Source of the DNA: Vanessa cardui
Taxonomy: Eukaryota; Arthropoda; Insecta; Lepidoptera; Nymphalidae
Reading direction: 5' to 3'
Assembly: GCF_905220365.1 (NCBI RefSeq)
Contig: NC_061143.1
Coordinates: forward strand, 4,526,001-4,590,000
Length of the DNA: 64,000 nt
This document shows, piece after piece, positions 34,389-47,078 of the stretch. The stretch's first letter is position 1, and every line of letters starts with the position of its first letter. The translations under genes were made by a program, and so were the position numbers. The notes under the pieces were generated by a model, which saw nothing but the letters and a program-made list of their open reading frames with translations, was not told the origin of the DNA and did no database searches.

Positions 34389-34746
34389 TAAATTATTAAA
34401 AACTTATGTTGCTTATATATTACGATATATGTATAACAATTTGTAAACATATTGTAAAACATTCCACAAGCGATCATATTCCTATTACAAGATTATTGAA
34501 ACTGTGGATTTGACTTGGTTCAATCATAGAGTCATACATCAACTTTAAGCGTCAGAAAGTATTGAAAGTGTCTGCAATACACATTGCAAGAAAGCTATAA
34601 ATAAAAATTCATTTGACATATGGCTTACGAAACAAAATGCTCTTGTTGCAGTATCGTGCCATCTTTATTTTATGTGACATTGGCAAAACTTAGCCTATTG
34701 GGTAGATTACCTATATTTAATTGTAGACAACGTCTAGTTTTGTCCA

Positions 34747-35015
34747 TCACTACATAGTATAAAATAAAGTCGCTTTCTCTGTCCCTATATCCCTATATAT
34801 GCTTTAATCTTTAAAACCACGCAACGGATTTTGATGTGGTTTGTTTTAATAGATAGAGTGATTTTAGTGGAAGGTTTTTGTATATAATATATGGACAATA
34901 TAGCTAAGAAACACTGATAATTTTAGATGTTTGTAATGTGATGTCATAAATAAACAAATTCTGTAGTATATTTAGTATCAGCATTGTACCCGTTTGAGCC
35001 GAGGCGGGTCGCTAG
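34747..35015 (+). mobile_element. Non-autonomous Helitron, intact ends
   Basis: It starts TCACTACATAGTATAAAATA and ends GAGGCGGGTCGCTAG, with A before and T after, as expected for Helitron insertion between A and T. 269 bp, no coding capacity. Related copies are at 11769-12014 and 60716-60898. Confidence 0.75.
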
Positions 35016-37271
35016 TAAAATATAAGTAGCATTTAGGAGATCAATAATTAGAAGTGATCTCTCCACTCGTGTGGGATTCACTTTACACCGGCTTGTACCT
35101 TTAATGAAACATATAAGCCTGATAATTACAGGCATCAAAGATATCAAAGTTACATGCGCAAATATAATAAGAGATCGTTTTTTACATCTTGCAGTGTATG
35201 CATTCAGTGTCAAAGGTTACCGATTGATATTTGCTACGTATAATCATCTGACAGACAAAAACAAAAGTTTTTTTTTATTTATTCGTATATTTTTTAAAGA
35301 TATCGATATTTAAATCGATATTTTCTTTAAGTATATTTCTATTTAGATTTAATAATATACATATTAGATTATCTCAATAAATACTTATGAGCAAACAATT
35401 TCAAAATAATCTATAATAATAGTATCGATATATTACATAAGCTGGAGCACAGTTTCAAGCGACAATCATTTCTGATGTTTCATTTTAGATATGTCATCCA
35501 TTCAAATCGATGTAGACATCAGACCTTTTTTTTCAAAAGACTTATACGATATTTGCCTATGTAAAACAAAAAAAATGTAGATATCTGTCATCTGTCAGAA
35601 GATTGACATGTACATTAATTCCAATATTTCATAATTTATTTATTTCATTTTAACATGAAAATTACAAAAGTAAGAAGTAAGAAGTTCTGAGTTCTTAATA
35701 AACCTGCCAATTAGATAATTGGCATAATAGTTATACAATTCAGTGGTGCGTCTGCGCAGCCCAATGAACGATGACAATCGATTGTAGATCTGTTGCAGAT
35801 TTGATAATTATTTACGATTGCATTATTGTATCAAAGACATTTGGAATTTATGATATAAAGATGCATTACGATGAACTGAAAATTAACAAAAAAAGTTATT
35901 ACAATATGTTTCGAATAACAATTTGTTTAAAGTAGAAATAGTAAAAATTATAAATTAATATACAGCTTTGAAACAAAATATATAATAAGGGTTGTCAAAA
36001 TTAATTTGTTCTATAAAAGAACAAGTAAATTATATAACTTATCGTTTTACTGGGATGTGTTTGAAAGTGTTTTGGCGTTGCAGTATAATATATACATAAT
36101 ATATACGTATGTCCACACACGAGTTTATATGTTTTTGACTGCGATATGTTGTTTTTTTTTTTATTTTTGTCTTAGAGGAGCTTCTATTGTATTAACTTTT
36201 TAATGTTACGACTCTGTTAAAAACACGCAAAAGTGTCCTCAATTTTTTTTAATACAGTTGTTGGAAGTACATACAAAACAGTATGTCATTTGACTATTCT
36301 TATTTTAATTTATATTTCGTAATAAAATTATTTGTTTTTCGTGATACACTCTGAGCATTGAGACGGGCTGATTTCAAAATATATTCAGTAATCAACGTAA
36401 CAAAATCACGATACATTCGTTCCAAATACAATGTACATCCTTTATAATCGTTATACATAAAACGTGAATAGTTGTGTGTCTGTTTAGACAAGAACATATT
36501 TTTTAAAGCTATAAAAAAAATCTATACTAATGAGTTTTTTTTAAAAAAAAGGTCAAGCTTAAATGTTTAAAACAATATACATAAATCTTATACCAAAAAA
36601 AGCTACGAAATGTAGACTTTTAGATTTAGTGTAATAATACTATTAAATAATATTGTCATTTACGGTTAATTCTCCTTAATACCGGAGCTAAAAGTTCTAT
36701 AGCCTTATAAATATATTCCTCAATAAAATCCTTAACAGTTTCAACAACGGTGACATTCTCAAGGCACTAGCCAATCGCGAGAGGCTTAATATAATGTTTA
36801 TCATTTTACATTTCCCTCACTATTGTAATACGAAACTGCAAATCCGATACGACCAGTGACAGTTCAAGCGCCAGTGCTCTCCGCTCGTAAGGATAAACAC
36901 TCACAAATTCCAGGCTTCGGGGGCTACTGATAAAGATTATTGAGATTTTTTCCTATAATAATTTATAGAATCTGAGTAGAATCTCAGGAGCTGTGAATAT
37001 CAATCTAAAAGACTATCAATTCAATTGACTTTTGTTTTGAACTGATAAATTTTCCTGACTGATAAAAGTTTTTTTTTAAACGTTTTACTTAATAGATAAA
37101 ATATTCTACTTTGATTGCTACTTCTATGAGCTTGTGTACGAAATCACACTGTTTTGACTAGATCTTCTAAAAAAAAACCTTTTCATAGGCTAAATGTCCA
37201 CGAACGCTTAGACGTTTTTATACATACCATATAACATATGTATTACCTATCATAGGTACTGTACTGTATTT

Positions 37272-37460
37272 TTATGGCATAGGTAGGCGGACTGGCAAAT
37301 GGGTCACCTGATGACAAGTAGTCACCACTGCCAAAATACATTGGCACCGCTAAAAATATTAGTCATTCCTCATATCAGCAATACGCCTGCAATCATGGGA
37401 ACTAAGATGTTATGTCCTTTGTGCCTGTACTTATATTTGTTCATTCACCGTTCAAACACG
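37272..37460 (+). repeat. Dispersed repeat D
   Basis: TATGGCATAGGTAGGCGGAC, GGGTCACCTGATGACAAGTA, GGGAACTAAGATGTTATGTC and TTCATTCACCGTTCAAAC. Diverged copies lie at 39836-39968, 54185-54330 and 61075-61232, and make the outer arms of the fold-back at 4548-5606. Confidence 0.6.
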
Positions 37461-38008
37461 AAGAAGATTGATCGGTAATATTAATCTTCCACAAAAAGTA
37501 TTTTTTCAATCAGAGTCAAAGTTCACCAATAGTTGACAACTGATTAGGAGGCGGATCATATTTATGAGCTCACGGCGAATTGAAATTGAACTAACCTTAG
37601 AACACAAGCTTCAAATAAAAATAAACCGTATATCATGTATTTAAAGTATATATTTGATTGTATATTATATGATTTGTATATTTAATCGTGGCAACTAAAT
37701 AGGGTAATCGTAAATCTTAGGTAAATGAGCGATGATTGAAACTGTATGTCAACGTGGAGTTCTGCACGACATCATGTAATATATCTTGAACATTGATCTT
37801 CTTAACACCTTTTAATATACAATCATGAATAGGAATAAATATTTCTATATGTATGTTATTGTCTTAGTAAGAAACGTGGGTTTATAGCTACATACAGACT
37901 CTTTCTGACATCCTTTATTAGTTTTTTATTTACTTAAGAATTTTGAACATTAAGTCATTTTTCGTCCGTCCGTTTCAATAATAAAATTCCGCAGACATTT
38001 TTAACTTT

Positions 38009-38137
38009 GCCGTTTCTTGCCGGTTCTTCTCAGTAGAATCTACTTTCTGAACCGGTGGCAGCTTCACTTAATTGTAAAATGACGATTCAAAAGTGCTTGT
38101 AAAAGCCCACTTGAATAAAGTTTATTTTGATTTTGAT
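38009..38137 (+). repeat. LINE-tail-like repeat C
   Basis: The best-preserved copy: GCCGTTTCTTGCCGGTTCTT, GAACCGGTGGCAGCTTCACT, and a (TTGATT)n tail end. Confidence 0.75.
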
Positions 38138-38159
38138 TAAATATGAATTAAAGATAGTT

Positions 38160-38345
38160 ACTGTATAAACCTTGACCGTGTGAAATGGTAGCAAGAATGC
38201 TAGCAGCATTTCCCCTTTGAATCGATTCTCTGTCAATCCGATCCTCTGGGGAAGAAACGAACCAGCCCAGAGGAGGTCTTGTAAGTGTTTTGACAGAACA
38301 TGGGTCAAAAAGTAATTTGACATAGGACACGAAAATCCAAATGTC
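38160..38345 (-). repeat. Probable retroelement-derived fragment
   Basis: Directly after repeat C, the minus strand reads DRESIQRGNAASILATISHG, a phrase I associate with dispersed lepidopteran elements. The short open frame has no other support as a gene. Confidence 0.35.
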
Positions 38346-39835
38346 AATATAAATGTCATCCTTTGATTATTTAGTTACCTAACTATAATTACTGTTTCGG
38401 CTTTGACAATCTGCTCAAGGTCTAAAGTTGGCCAAAAAAAATAATTCTTGGGCATTATATCAATGATAAATGTAAAGTATAATGACATTCGTGGGTCGAG
38501 CTTAGCTCTCACGCAGACTAATGTTGACTCGTTTTTTTTAATGTTTTTTTTGACACTCTATCTAGACTTATCATTAAAAATCTCGGCGCCATTTGATATT
38601 CGAAAACTGGTAATGTAATTAATTAATTCAATTTCAAGTTAATTGTGTTTTTTTAATTTCTCTTTTAAAATAAGCCGGCAGTATTAACTTATTGACGATG
38701 ACGTTTCACAGCTCTGTGAGATACATAATATTACTTCTTCTCTAGTTCTCATAGTATGGAAAACGTGTGGGTATATGTATATAATCAATCATTCTCAATG
38801 GCTATTTAATGTTGACAAAGAGAATATGTACATTAATAAATTAAAATTGGGTTATATGGCAAAATAACGGACCAATACAGCTCAACAATATTAAAGTTTG
38901 ATCTGAAATGTACTTTGATCGAATTTGATCATCACCGATATTTTATGGCTGAATATCGAGCAATAATCGATAGAATATTACTCGAGTAAATATAAAATTT
39001 TCCCTCAACCATGATGTTGCCAGGTACAAAAAGTAAAATGCGTTATTAATATACCCTCATCAGCTCTTTATTGTTTTTTTTTTAATGAATCTTTATTTTA
39101 TTTCTTGCCAATTAGTATTATGTAAACTTTTAAAATTAATTAGTTGCATATATATTAATTATTAAGTTTCAAGTTTAATTTAAATTTATTCCTTTATCTA
39201 CTATTAAATACATTATTTTACTTGTAGTGAAAGTTTCGTTATAAAATATCATTAAAAGTCTATCAAGTGTATATTCTTAATGAATTTTTATTTATTAACA
39301 CATTATGTATTTTTATGAAGTGGCAAATTGTTGCGGGAATTTTATTATAGACGCGAACGTCTTGTCCCATAAAATAAACATTAACTTTACGAATTAGAAA
39401 ACTTTGTGTTATGTGTGTGCTTATACAATCATAGTTTATATTGAAGCTTTTTTTGTGGATTTATTTCAGTACGCCTTTGATATTTCCAAATGAACAAAAA
39501 ATATATAGGTACAAAAATTTGGTAATTAGGTTATTAGGCTTTTTTACTCAATGCATATGTATTTATACACGGTACATATACCAAACTAACATTTTTTACA
39601 ATTTTTGTCAGTCTGTCTGTCTGTTTGTTCCGCTAGTCTCTGGAACGGCTGGACCGATTTTGACGGGACTTTCACTGGCAGATAACTGATATAATAGGGG
39701 GTAACTTAGACTGCAAAACTTTTTTTTTTGTTAAATTCAAACACATAAAAGGTCACGGGCACAGGTAGTTTTTCATATATTTTTTTAGTACAAATAAATG
39801 TTAGTTAGTTTTTGTTATATACTACTAGAAACGTT

Positions 39836-39968
39836 TATCATTCCTCAAATTACCAATGTGCCACCAGCCTAGGGGACTAAGATGTTATGTTTCATATGAC
39901 TGTATAGTAGTTATATTGACTTACTCACCCTTCAAACACAACAATGCTGTTGTATGGGGCGGTAGAAT
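39836..39968 (+). repeat. Dispersed repeat D, partial
   Basis: CAATGTGCCACCAGCCTAGG, GGACTAAGATGTTATG and TTACTCACCCTTCAAACACA follow the 37272 copy's order. It is followed at once by a truncated repeat C. Confidence 0.5.
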
Positions 39969-39978
39969 AAATGATAGA

Positions 39979-40067
39979 ATGGTAGCTTCACTTAATTGTA
40001 AAATGACGATTCAAAAGTGCTTATAAAAGCCTACTTGAATAAAGTTTATTTTGATTTTGATTTTGAT
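39979..40067 (+). repeat. LINE-tail-like repeat C, 5'-truncated
   Basis: Starts inside the element at ATGGTAGCTTCACTTAATTG and ends with (TTTTGA)n. 5' truncation and a simple tail are typical of LINE copies. Confidence 0.65.
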
Positions 40068-41023
40068 ACTATCGCATAGTGATATTTTTTAACTTAAGCT
40101 ATTTATTAAAATTAAGTATTATCGATTATCGTATATATCGATATTAAGTAACCGACAAAAAAATTTAATAATAACTGGTTTAAGCTCGTTTTATAATTAC
40201 CTAAAACTGCAATTATTTTATTTGAAATATTTAAAATTTTATCGAAAACAAAATTCAAAATAATTAAAAAGTTGAAACATCAATATTACTACTTTTACGT
40301 TTTATGTAACCAAGCTCTAACAAGTCATAAATACTTGCTACTTCTTCGTCGTGAATCTTCGATACTTTTATGTATCGTGTTAAATAAACACGAATAATGG
40401 AAGATGTTCTAATGATCATGTACTTATCTATATATTTCTTTGTTTTGGTTACAACGTAAATAACCATGATTTGGAAAATATATTATAAACTAATATGTGA
40501 TATAAGTGGACTACTTCAACCAAAGGAATCTTTGTAAAATATCATTAATTCCATGAAGTATGTAGAATAGCTATGGATGATTGTACAGGATTCTCAGTTA
40601 GCATGTCTTGATTTGGCTCATTCAAGGAGGCTGGAGAAAGTTTACATGTCTTTTAGAGGGACAGTTAACAGTCCTCGGCTCCCAATCAAGTTCTACGACG
40701 AATATTTTTACACATTAACACATACATACACATACTTGCAGAAGAAAACTACTACCAATCAGCACTCTACTTAAATGCGAGAGGCCTCAACCAACCTCTG
40801 CAACCAGAGCATGGTGACGAGGCAAGCGCCTTGGAATTCATGCAATCTAATCAAATCAATTTAATAGATACTTATTTTTAAATAGTTTTTTATATGCACT
40901 CTCGAAACGTCCAGCGTTACGTAATAATTAGTAAATAAGTAATTAACATCGAATCGAACCTACGATTGCGATGTTATAGCAGATGTCGTGCCTAGCCTGC
41001 CAAAAAGAGTAACTAATTATTAT

Positions 41024-41126
41024 TTCTTGTGAGTTCTTCTCGGTAGAATCTACATTCCGAACCGGTGGTAGCTTCACTTGAAATAGTTGTCAAATGACGA
41101 TTGTAAAAGCCTAATTGAATAAAGTA
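41024..41126 (+). repeat. LINE-tail-like repeat C, diverged
   Basis: TCTTGTGAGTTCTTCTCGGT, GAACCGGTGGTAGCTTCACT and CTAATTGAATAAAGTA with a small internal deletion. Confidence 0.6.
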
Positions 41127-42135
41127 CTACAGCATGTATATACTGACCGAAAACTAACCTAGGAATCCAAAATCTCACTGAGATCCATTGACAACAACCT
41201 CCCTGGAAATAAAATCTGTTACACTAAAGTTAATAACAAGTGTAATTTTAGTAGTTCGGGATGGCCAAAATAATATTATCGTTTTACAATGATGCTTCAA
41301 TGTCTCTATCTTTTGTTATAATCCCCACGCTATAGTCCAATTGTTTTATAATGACAGCTCAATAATATTTAATATAAGAAATATTGTTACATGCCAGTAT
41401 TAAATGCTATGCCATATAAAATAAAATTAATTACAATAATAATTGTATATAATAAAGTTAATTCAATAGCTCCTGCTATATTAATAATATGCAATAATAA
41501 TGTGATATAAATTATTATATAGAATCAAATGTCATAAAACGGTATTGAAGGCTGAGGTTACTCTCGTAACACAAGATACAAATTACAAATTAGAAAGTAA
41601 AAATAAAAGAGTAATTAAGAAACAAGTCTCTAATAAGCCATTAAAAATGGTTATCCTAATACAAGAACATTTATAATGAAGCTACAAATCTGTCCGTATT
41701 TGAGATCACGTCTCGCGTCACGTCGGAGGTAACGAGGTTCAAATAACTTATTTACATCCACTGCGCTGAAATCGAGACTTGGACTTCGCAATACCATCTC
41801 AACTCTGACATTAGCTGTACCAATGATATAGTTTAATTGTTATTGTTACGTCTTGTTTTTGTCTTGTAATTGTAATGTAAAAAAATGTTTATTTATTTAA
41901 TGCCATACTGTATACATATCATTACAGGATTGTGTCACAATTCGATATTACAGCTATTAAAAAAAAAAACAAATTTAAAATATCCATCAATGTTATAACA
42001 TAATACTAAATTGTATATGATATATTCCAAGCAGCAATTATTGTGAGTTCACTCAGGCCAAAAATATTTTATTATATACTTGAGGCATCGATTGATATGA
42101 TTTTGTAGGCTTAATAAAAAGTAAAAAAGTAAAGT

Positions 42136-42428
42136 AACAGCCTGTAAATTTCCCACTGCTAATCTAAGGCCTCCTCTCCCATTAAAGAGGGGGTTTGGAA
42201 CATATTCCACCACGCTGTTCCAATGCGGGTTGATGGAATGCACATGTGGCAGAATTTCAATTAAATTAGACACATGCAGGTTTCCTCACAATGTTTTCCT
42301 GCACCGCCGAGCACGAGATGAATTATTAACAAAAATTAAGCACAAATATATAGTGGTGCTTGCCTGAGTTTGAACCCGATATCATCGGTAAAGATGCACG
42401 CGTTGTAACCACTGGGCCATATCAGCTC
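42136..42428 (-). mobile_element. tRNA-derived SINE, family A
   Basis: Complete on the minus strand, from GAGCTGATATGGCCCAGTGG at the head to CAGTGGGAAATTTACAGGCT at the tail. Confidence 0.8.
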
Positions 42429-42547
42429 AAAAAATTAATAAGTTGGCTTAATAAGTTGAAATCAAATGATGATCGCGATTACAAATAAACTCTAACCAAA
42501 AACATCGTGGTAAAGATTGCACTGAATCAGCCACATATATGTACAGT

Positions 42548-42810
42548 AACAACCTGTCAATTTCAGACTGCTGTGCCAAATTCTCCTTGCCCTTTGAGGA
42601 GAAGGTTTGGAGTCTATTCCACCACGCTGCTCCATTGTGCCTTGGCACACATGTTGCAGAATTGAAATTGAAATAACATTGAAATTATACACATGCTTTT
42701 CTATAAAACAAATGAAAATTTATTGGTGCTTGTTTGGGATTGAATCCACAAACATCGGTTAAGATGCATGCGTTCTAACCACTCCATCCACCTTTCGGCC
42801 ATCTCAACTC
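42548..42810 (-). mobile_element. tRNA-derived SINE, family A, diverged with internal deletion
   Basis: Second copy in the same orientation 120 bp away. The tail is recognisable (CAGTCTGAAATTGACAGGTT), the body is shortened in the GGCGGTGAAGG region, and the head carries a small insertion. Confidence 0.7.
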
Positions 42811-43299
42811 TCTCACATATGTTATATTATGTATGTATTATTCAGAATCACCACAATTCAGAATTCCCGCGTGATGAAAAAAGCTCCAAGGTACCTTTTT
42901 AAAAAGAGCGAATGCCTTTAGCAGCAGTGGTATTAATATAGGTTTTTTTGTTTAAAAATATGATTAATTTAATTGTTACGCTTAATTATTTTAATTTAAA
43001 ATATAATTAAACATAGAGCATATAATAAATAGTCATAAAACATACAAATTTTATTAGATGGAAGAGTTTGCTTATTAGAACCAACTTATCCCAGGATTCA
43101 CTAGTCCCGTCACAGAAGCAAGCAAAGCTGATCCCGAAGCCCACTGGAATGTAGAAGGCCCGTGGACCCCTGGCTCTGCCAACCGTGCAGAGAGCGGCCA
43201 CCACAATAGTTTTAATGGATAAGAATCCCACATAACTCAGTTCGTGCATCGGGCGCTCGATTAAAGAAGGAACAGTCTTGAAATGTCTGTTCCCATGAA

Positions 43300-43465
43300 T
43301 GAGCGTTGTTCCAGTTGCCAATGTTTCAGCGCGACTTAATCGTTATACATGTGACAGAATTCATAATCTGACGCAACATGTAGGTTTAATTACGATGTCT
43401 TCATTCAGAGTCGAGTACAAGATGAATTCTAGACATAAATAAAGCACTTGGGCTGGAAGTAGCTC
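43300..43465 (-). repeat. Degenerate SINE family A
   Basis: ACATGTGACAGAATTCATAA, CAACATGTAGGTTTAATTAC and GAGTACAAGATGAATTCTAG keep the order of the family A body on the minus strand. Confidence 0.45.
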
Positions 43466-44308
43466 TATTTATAACCAGCATTATTTGTTAGAGATCAAGG
43501 TATTCTATCTATTAGCCTATAAAGTCGACAATATACATTATGTATGTTTTTTTTTTATATTTTAAACGAAAGTAAAATGTTAATCCTGTAATATAACGAT
43601 CCTAAAGTGCTTATTCTTTTGAGATTAAAGACTATTTTTGACATTAAAATAGATCACTTATAATTTACTTATAGTGATTTCATTTTCTATCATCTCTATT
43701 TGTTTTAGTTGTTGTGATTTAGCCTTGCTTTAAGTTTCTTCGCTTGTTTTTCCCTTGTATATTGTAAATACGTATGTATTTGTTTTCATTATTTTTGGCG
43801 TTCTGCGTTTCTTTCAATCACTTATGCACAATTAAAAAATAGGGATTGTAGAAGTCATAATCTTCATTAATGTTTTAAGTGATAGTGTTTTTCTTTAAAT
43901 CCCTAATTCTTTTTGCAAACATATCGACCTCATGGGACATGGCGCATGATTTTAATCATACTTCAACTATAGATACAAATTGGTTTAAATTACCTTTAAA
44001 GTATTACAATAATTGAAATTTGTAGACGAATTTCCTAAGATCGAATCAAGTGCATCAGACGAAACGTCTGCACGAAAATGACAGCGCAAAAATTTAATAT
44101 TGATTATCTCAAGACAAATTGCTTTGGGAATTGTAATCATCGAAATAGCTTTAATTGAAATTTCGTTTTTGAACGTCTGAGCATAAAAGGTCAACTCGAC
44201 GAATTGATATTGGGAAATACTTTTATTCTCAGTAAATAAGTAACAGCTTGTGAATATCCTAAAGTTGAAGCTTCTTTTCTTGATAGAAAAGAAGGCTTGC
44301 TTACTTCT

Positions 44309-44608
44309 CGAGTCGTGATGGCCCAGTGGTTAGAACGCGTGCATCTTAACCGATGATTGCGGGTTCAAACCCAGGCAAGCACCGCTGATTCATGTGTTTA
44401 ATTTGTCTTTATAATTCATCTCGTGCTCAGCGGTGAAGGAAAATACCGTGAGGAAACCTACATGTGACAAATTCCATAGAAATTCTGCCACATGTGTATT
44501 CCACCAACTAGCATTGGAACAGCGTGGTGGAATATGTTCCAAACCTTCTCCTCAAAGTTAGAGGAGGCCTTTAGTTCAGCAGTGGGAATTTACAGGCTGT
44601 TGTTGTTT
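44309..44608 (+). mobile_element. tRNA-derived SINE, family A, full length
   Basis: Intact A box TGGCCCAGTGGTTAGAACGC, B box GGGTTCAAACCC, complete body, tail GCAGTGGGAATTTACAGGCT and (TTG)n end. A reference copy for the family in this window. Confidence 0.85.
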
Positions 44609-44728
44609 ACTTCTCAGGCTGTTTCGATGCAGCTTAGCTATATATACGGCTCAATTCAATTTAACACATGTAAGGATTTAGTCCTACATCAACATTACTG
44701 TTGTCTTAAATTTTCGCGATTATTACAC

Positions 44729-44788
44729 ATTTAAATAAAACTAGTTATAACGGATTTTAAAATCCGTTATAACTAGTTTTATTTAAAT
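44729..44788. repeat. Perfect 60-bp palindrome (no spacer)
   Basis: 44729-44758 is the exact reverse complement of 44759-44788. The arm contains AAAACTAGTTATAACGGATT, the same terminal sequence as the inner MITE of the fold-back at 4548-5606, so this looks like two terminal repeats with the interior lost. Confidence 0.85.
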
Positions 44789-46225
44789 CAACATTACTTT
44801 AGAGAAGAAATAAGATAAAACCTGTACGCAATTCTTTTCTAGAACGAAGGTCCCTTCTTCTTCGATTGAGCTTAAAACTTGGACCCTTTTTGTGCAACAC
44901 TATTCTGAATGAGTATATATAGTAAGAATTTATCCGATTCTGTCTGGTGGGGCATTTAACTCTCTCGAAATAATCAGCATGCAATAATTATAATTCTTAA
45001 TGATAATTGAATTTAAACTGATTTGTTTTTCATTTTTTCTTACTTAACATTTGATTATTTGTTTCGCGAAATAAGTGTAATTATGTACAAATTTTATGTA
45101 TATAGATTAGTGTAACACTTGCGATATAATCTTCTGAGAAGTGCACTAATTAAACACTCTCTTAGGTACGCTTCAAACAAAGCTTATCTTAATAATTAGA
45201 TTCATTGTGTAGTGGGTTATAAAGATTATATTTAAAAACATCTTTAAATTTGAAGTATATACATATATAGAGATAATATATACAATACGTAATAATAATG
45301 TAAGCGTATGTAGATTTGTCTGTCTGTCGTAATTTTAATTATCTCCTGTCTACTTCTTTTACTTCCTTCTCGGAAAGAATATCTGTATTGTATTACTGAA
45401 TAATAAATTTAGTTTATTAACTCACGAATTAATTAATAGACAAGAATAAAAACACTGTTCGTACTAAATAAGTGTTACTCGTCACGTGATTTTATGATTG
45501 GTTTTGCATTAAGTTATTTTTTTTGTGTTCCTATGATTAGTATTTTAATGAATGACTATATTTTCATCCCTCATGACCTCAAAATGGGTGTAAATTTAGG
45601 CCCAGTGTATAAATAAGGTCTGATTTAAGAATAGCGTTTTTTTTTTGTAGAATAATAGGTACAGATAAACTCTACCTTGCCCTACAATTTTGTGGTCAAA
45701 TTTCTTCATTTGACAGTCGTGTTCTAGCTAAGACGAACTAAAAAAACGAGTGTTCATTCCTATAAGTGTTTGTTTCAATAAAAATTATTGAAGACTCTTT
45801 GGTTCAAAAACTATTTACTGTATTCTCATATAAAATTACGTTTGACATTTACGGTGTAATATATTTGAAATAAAAAAAAAACATCTGTATTAACAGCCTA
45901 AGTCAAGACGAGCTAACATATGTCGTTAAGTTACGTCACGAGGCAGCCAGAGGTCACGAAGTCGTGTAAAGCTGTTAGAGGCGGGCTTTATCGGCTGGCG
46001 GGCTGTGGAGTAATGGAGTATTTAAACATTATTACGTGGGTTATTTCACGTGTATATTTACTATTATAATATGTATTTGTTATTTTCTAAATGATGTCGT
46101 TCTCAATTCGTCTATGAATATATTTCTTTTATCGTATAATATTATATATTATGTTGTTTTAAATGTATATGAAACAGATTACGTAATGTATTTGAAGTTT
46201 ATATTATAAACGACATGTTTAAAGT

Positions 46226-46522
46226 AACAGCCTGTAAATTTCCCACTGCTGGGCCAATGGCCTCCTCTTCCATTAAGGAGAGGGCTTGGAACATATTCCA
46301 CGACGCTGTTCCAATGCGGGTTGGTGGAATGCACATGTGGCAGAATTTCAATGAAATTTGACACATGCAGGTTTCCTCACGATGTTTTCCTTCACCGCCG
46401 AGCACGAGATGAATTATAAACACAAATTAAGTACCTGTATATAGTGGTGCTTGCCTGGGTTTGAAGTTTGAACCCGAAATCATCGGTTAAGATGATGGGA
46501 TAAGAATGGGCCATCTCGACTC
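46226..46522 (-). mobile_element. tRNA-derived SINE, family A
   Basis: Minus strand; complete body and tail. The head has a local duplication of the B-box side (GTTTGAAGTTTGAACCC on plus) and an A-box deletion. Confidence 0.8.
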
Positions 46523-46581
46523 GACATGTTTAAATTATTAAGTAATGTCTTCTTATATCTGTCTTCAATTTGAGAAATATA

Positions 46582-46844
46582 ACTGAATCCATTTGCGTAG
46601 TTAGGTCGGGAAGGGCCCTGGTGCATACAAAAAGAATCGGGCCCTTACCCCCTTTTTCTCATCCCTCTTTAACTAATACCTAATTACCCATTAAAATTAT
46701 AGATACCAAATAAGAAAGCTTGTGCGCAGCTTCGTGTTTTTCTAGCTTCAGAAGCTTAAAGTTTAGTTTAGAGGGCCCCTTGAACTCTGGGTCCCTAGTG
46801 CACTGCACCCCCTGCCCTACGATAGCTACGCCACTGACTGAATC
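46582..46844. mobile_element. hAT-type MITE with 8-bp target site duplication
   Basis: The element 46590-46836 is flanked by exact ACTGAATC copies (46582-46589 and 46837-46844). Inverted ends are CATTTGCGTAGTTAGGTCGG and, on the other strand, CAGTGGCGTAGCTATCGTAG. 8-bp duplications and CA[GT]NG-type ends are hAT hallmarks. 247 bp, non-coding. Confidence 0.8.
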
Positions 46845-46934
46845 TTATCACTAGCTGCTTCACGTGATTTCAGCTGTTTTAAATTTAGAGGTCAATCGTA
46901 GTGTGACGCTGTGTAGTCTATATAACGGTAAACG

Positions 46935-46985
46935 GTTCTTGGTGGTAGGGCTTTGTGCAAGCCCGTCTGGGTAGGTACCACCCAC
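46935..46985 (-). repeat. Repeat D terminal fragment
   Basis: TTCTTGGTGGTAGGGCTTTG and CAAGCCCGTCTGGGTAGGTA, adjoining a (TA)n tract. Confidence 0.6.
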
Positions 46986-46993
46986 TCATCATA

Positions 46994-46998
<5 letters not shown>

Positions 46999-47040
<42 letters not shown>

Positions 47041-47047
47041 GATATAG

Positions 47048-47076
<29 letters not shown>
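46999..47076. repeat. (TA)n microsatellite, interrupted
   Basis: About 78 bp of TA dinucleotides with a GTATATATATATAGATATAG interruption. Confidence 0.92.

Positions 47077-47078
<2 letters not shown>

Noticed and set aside
34944..35313. Overlapping small frames at 34944-35313
   Set aside because: Partly inside the Helitron end, otherwise no coding character.
40940..41010. tRNA-like B box GTAGGTTCGATTCGATG on the minus strand; a similar one at about 47955-47985
   Set aside because: No convincing A box or acceptor stem; probably decayed SINE heads.
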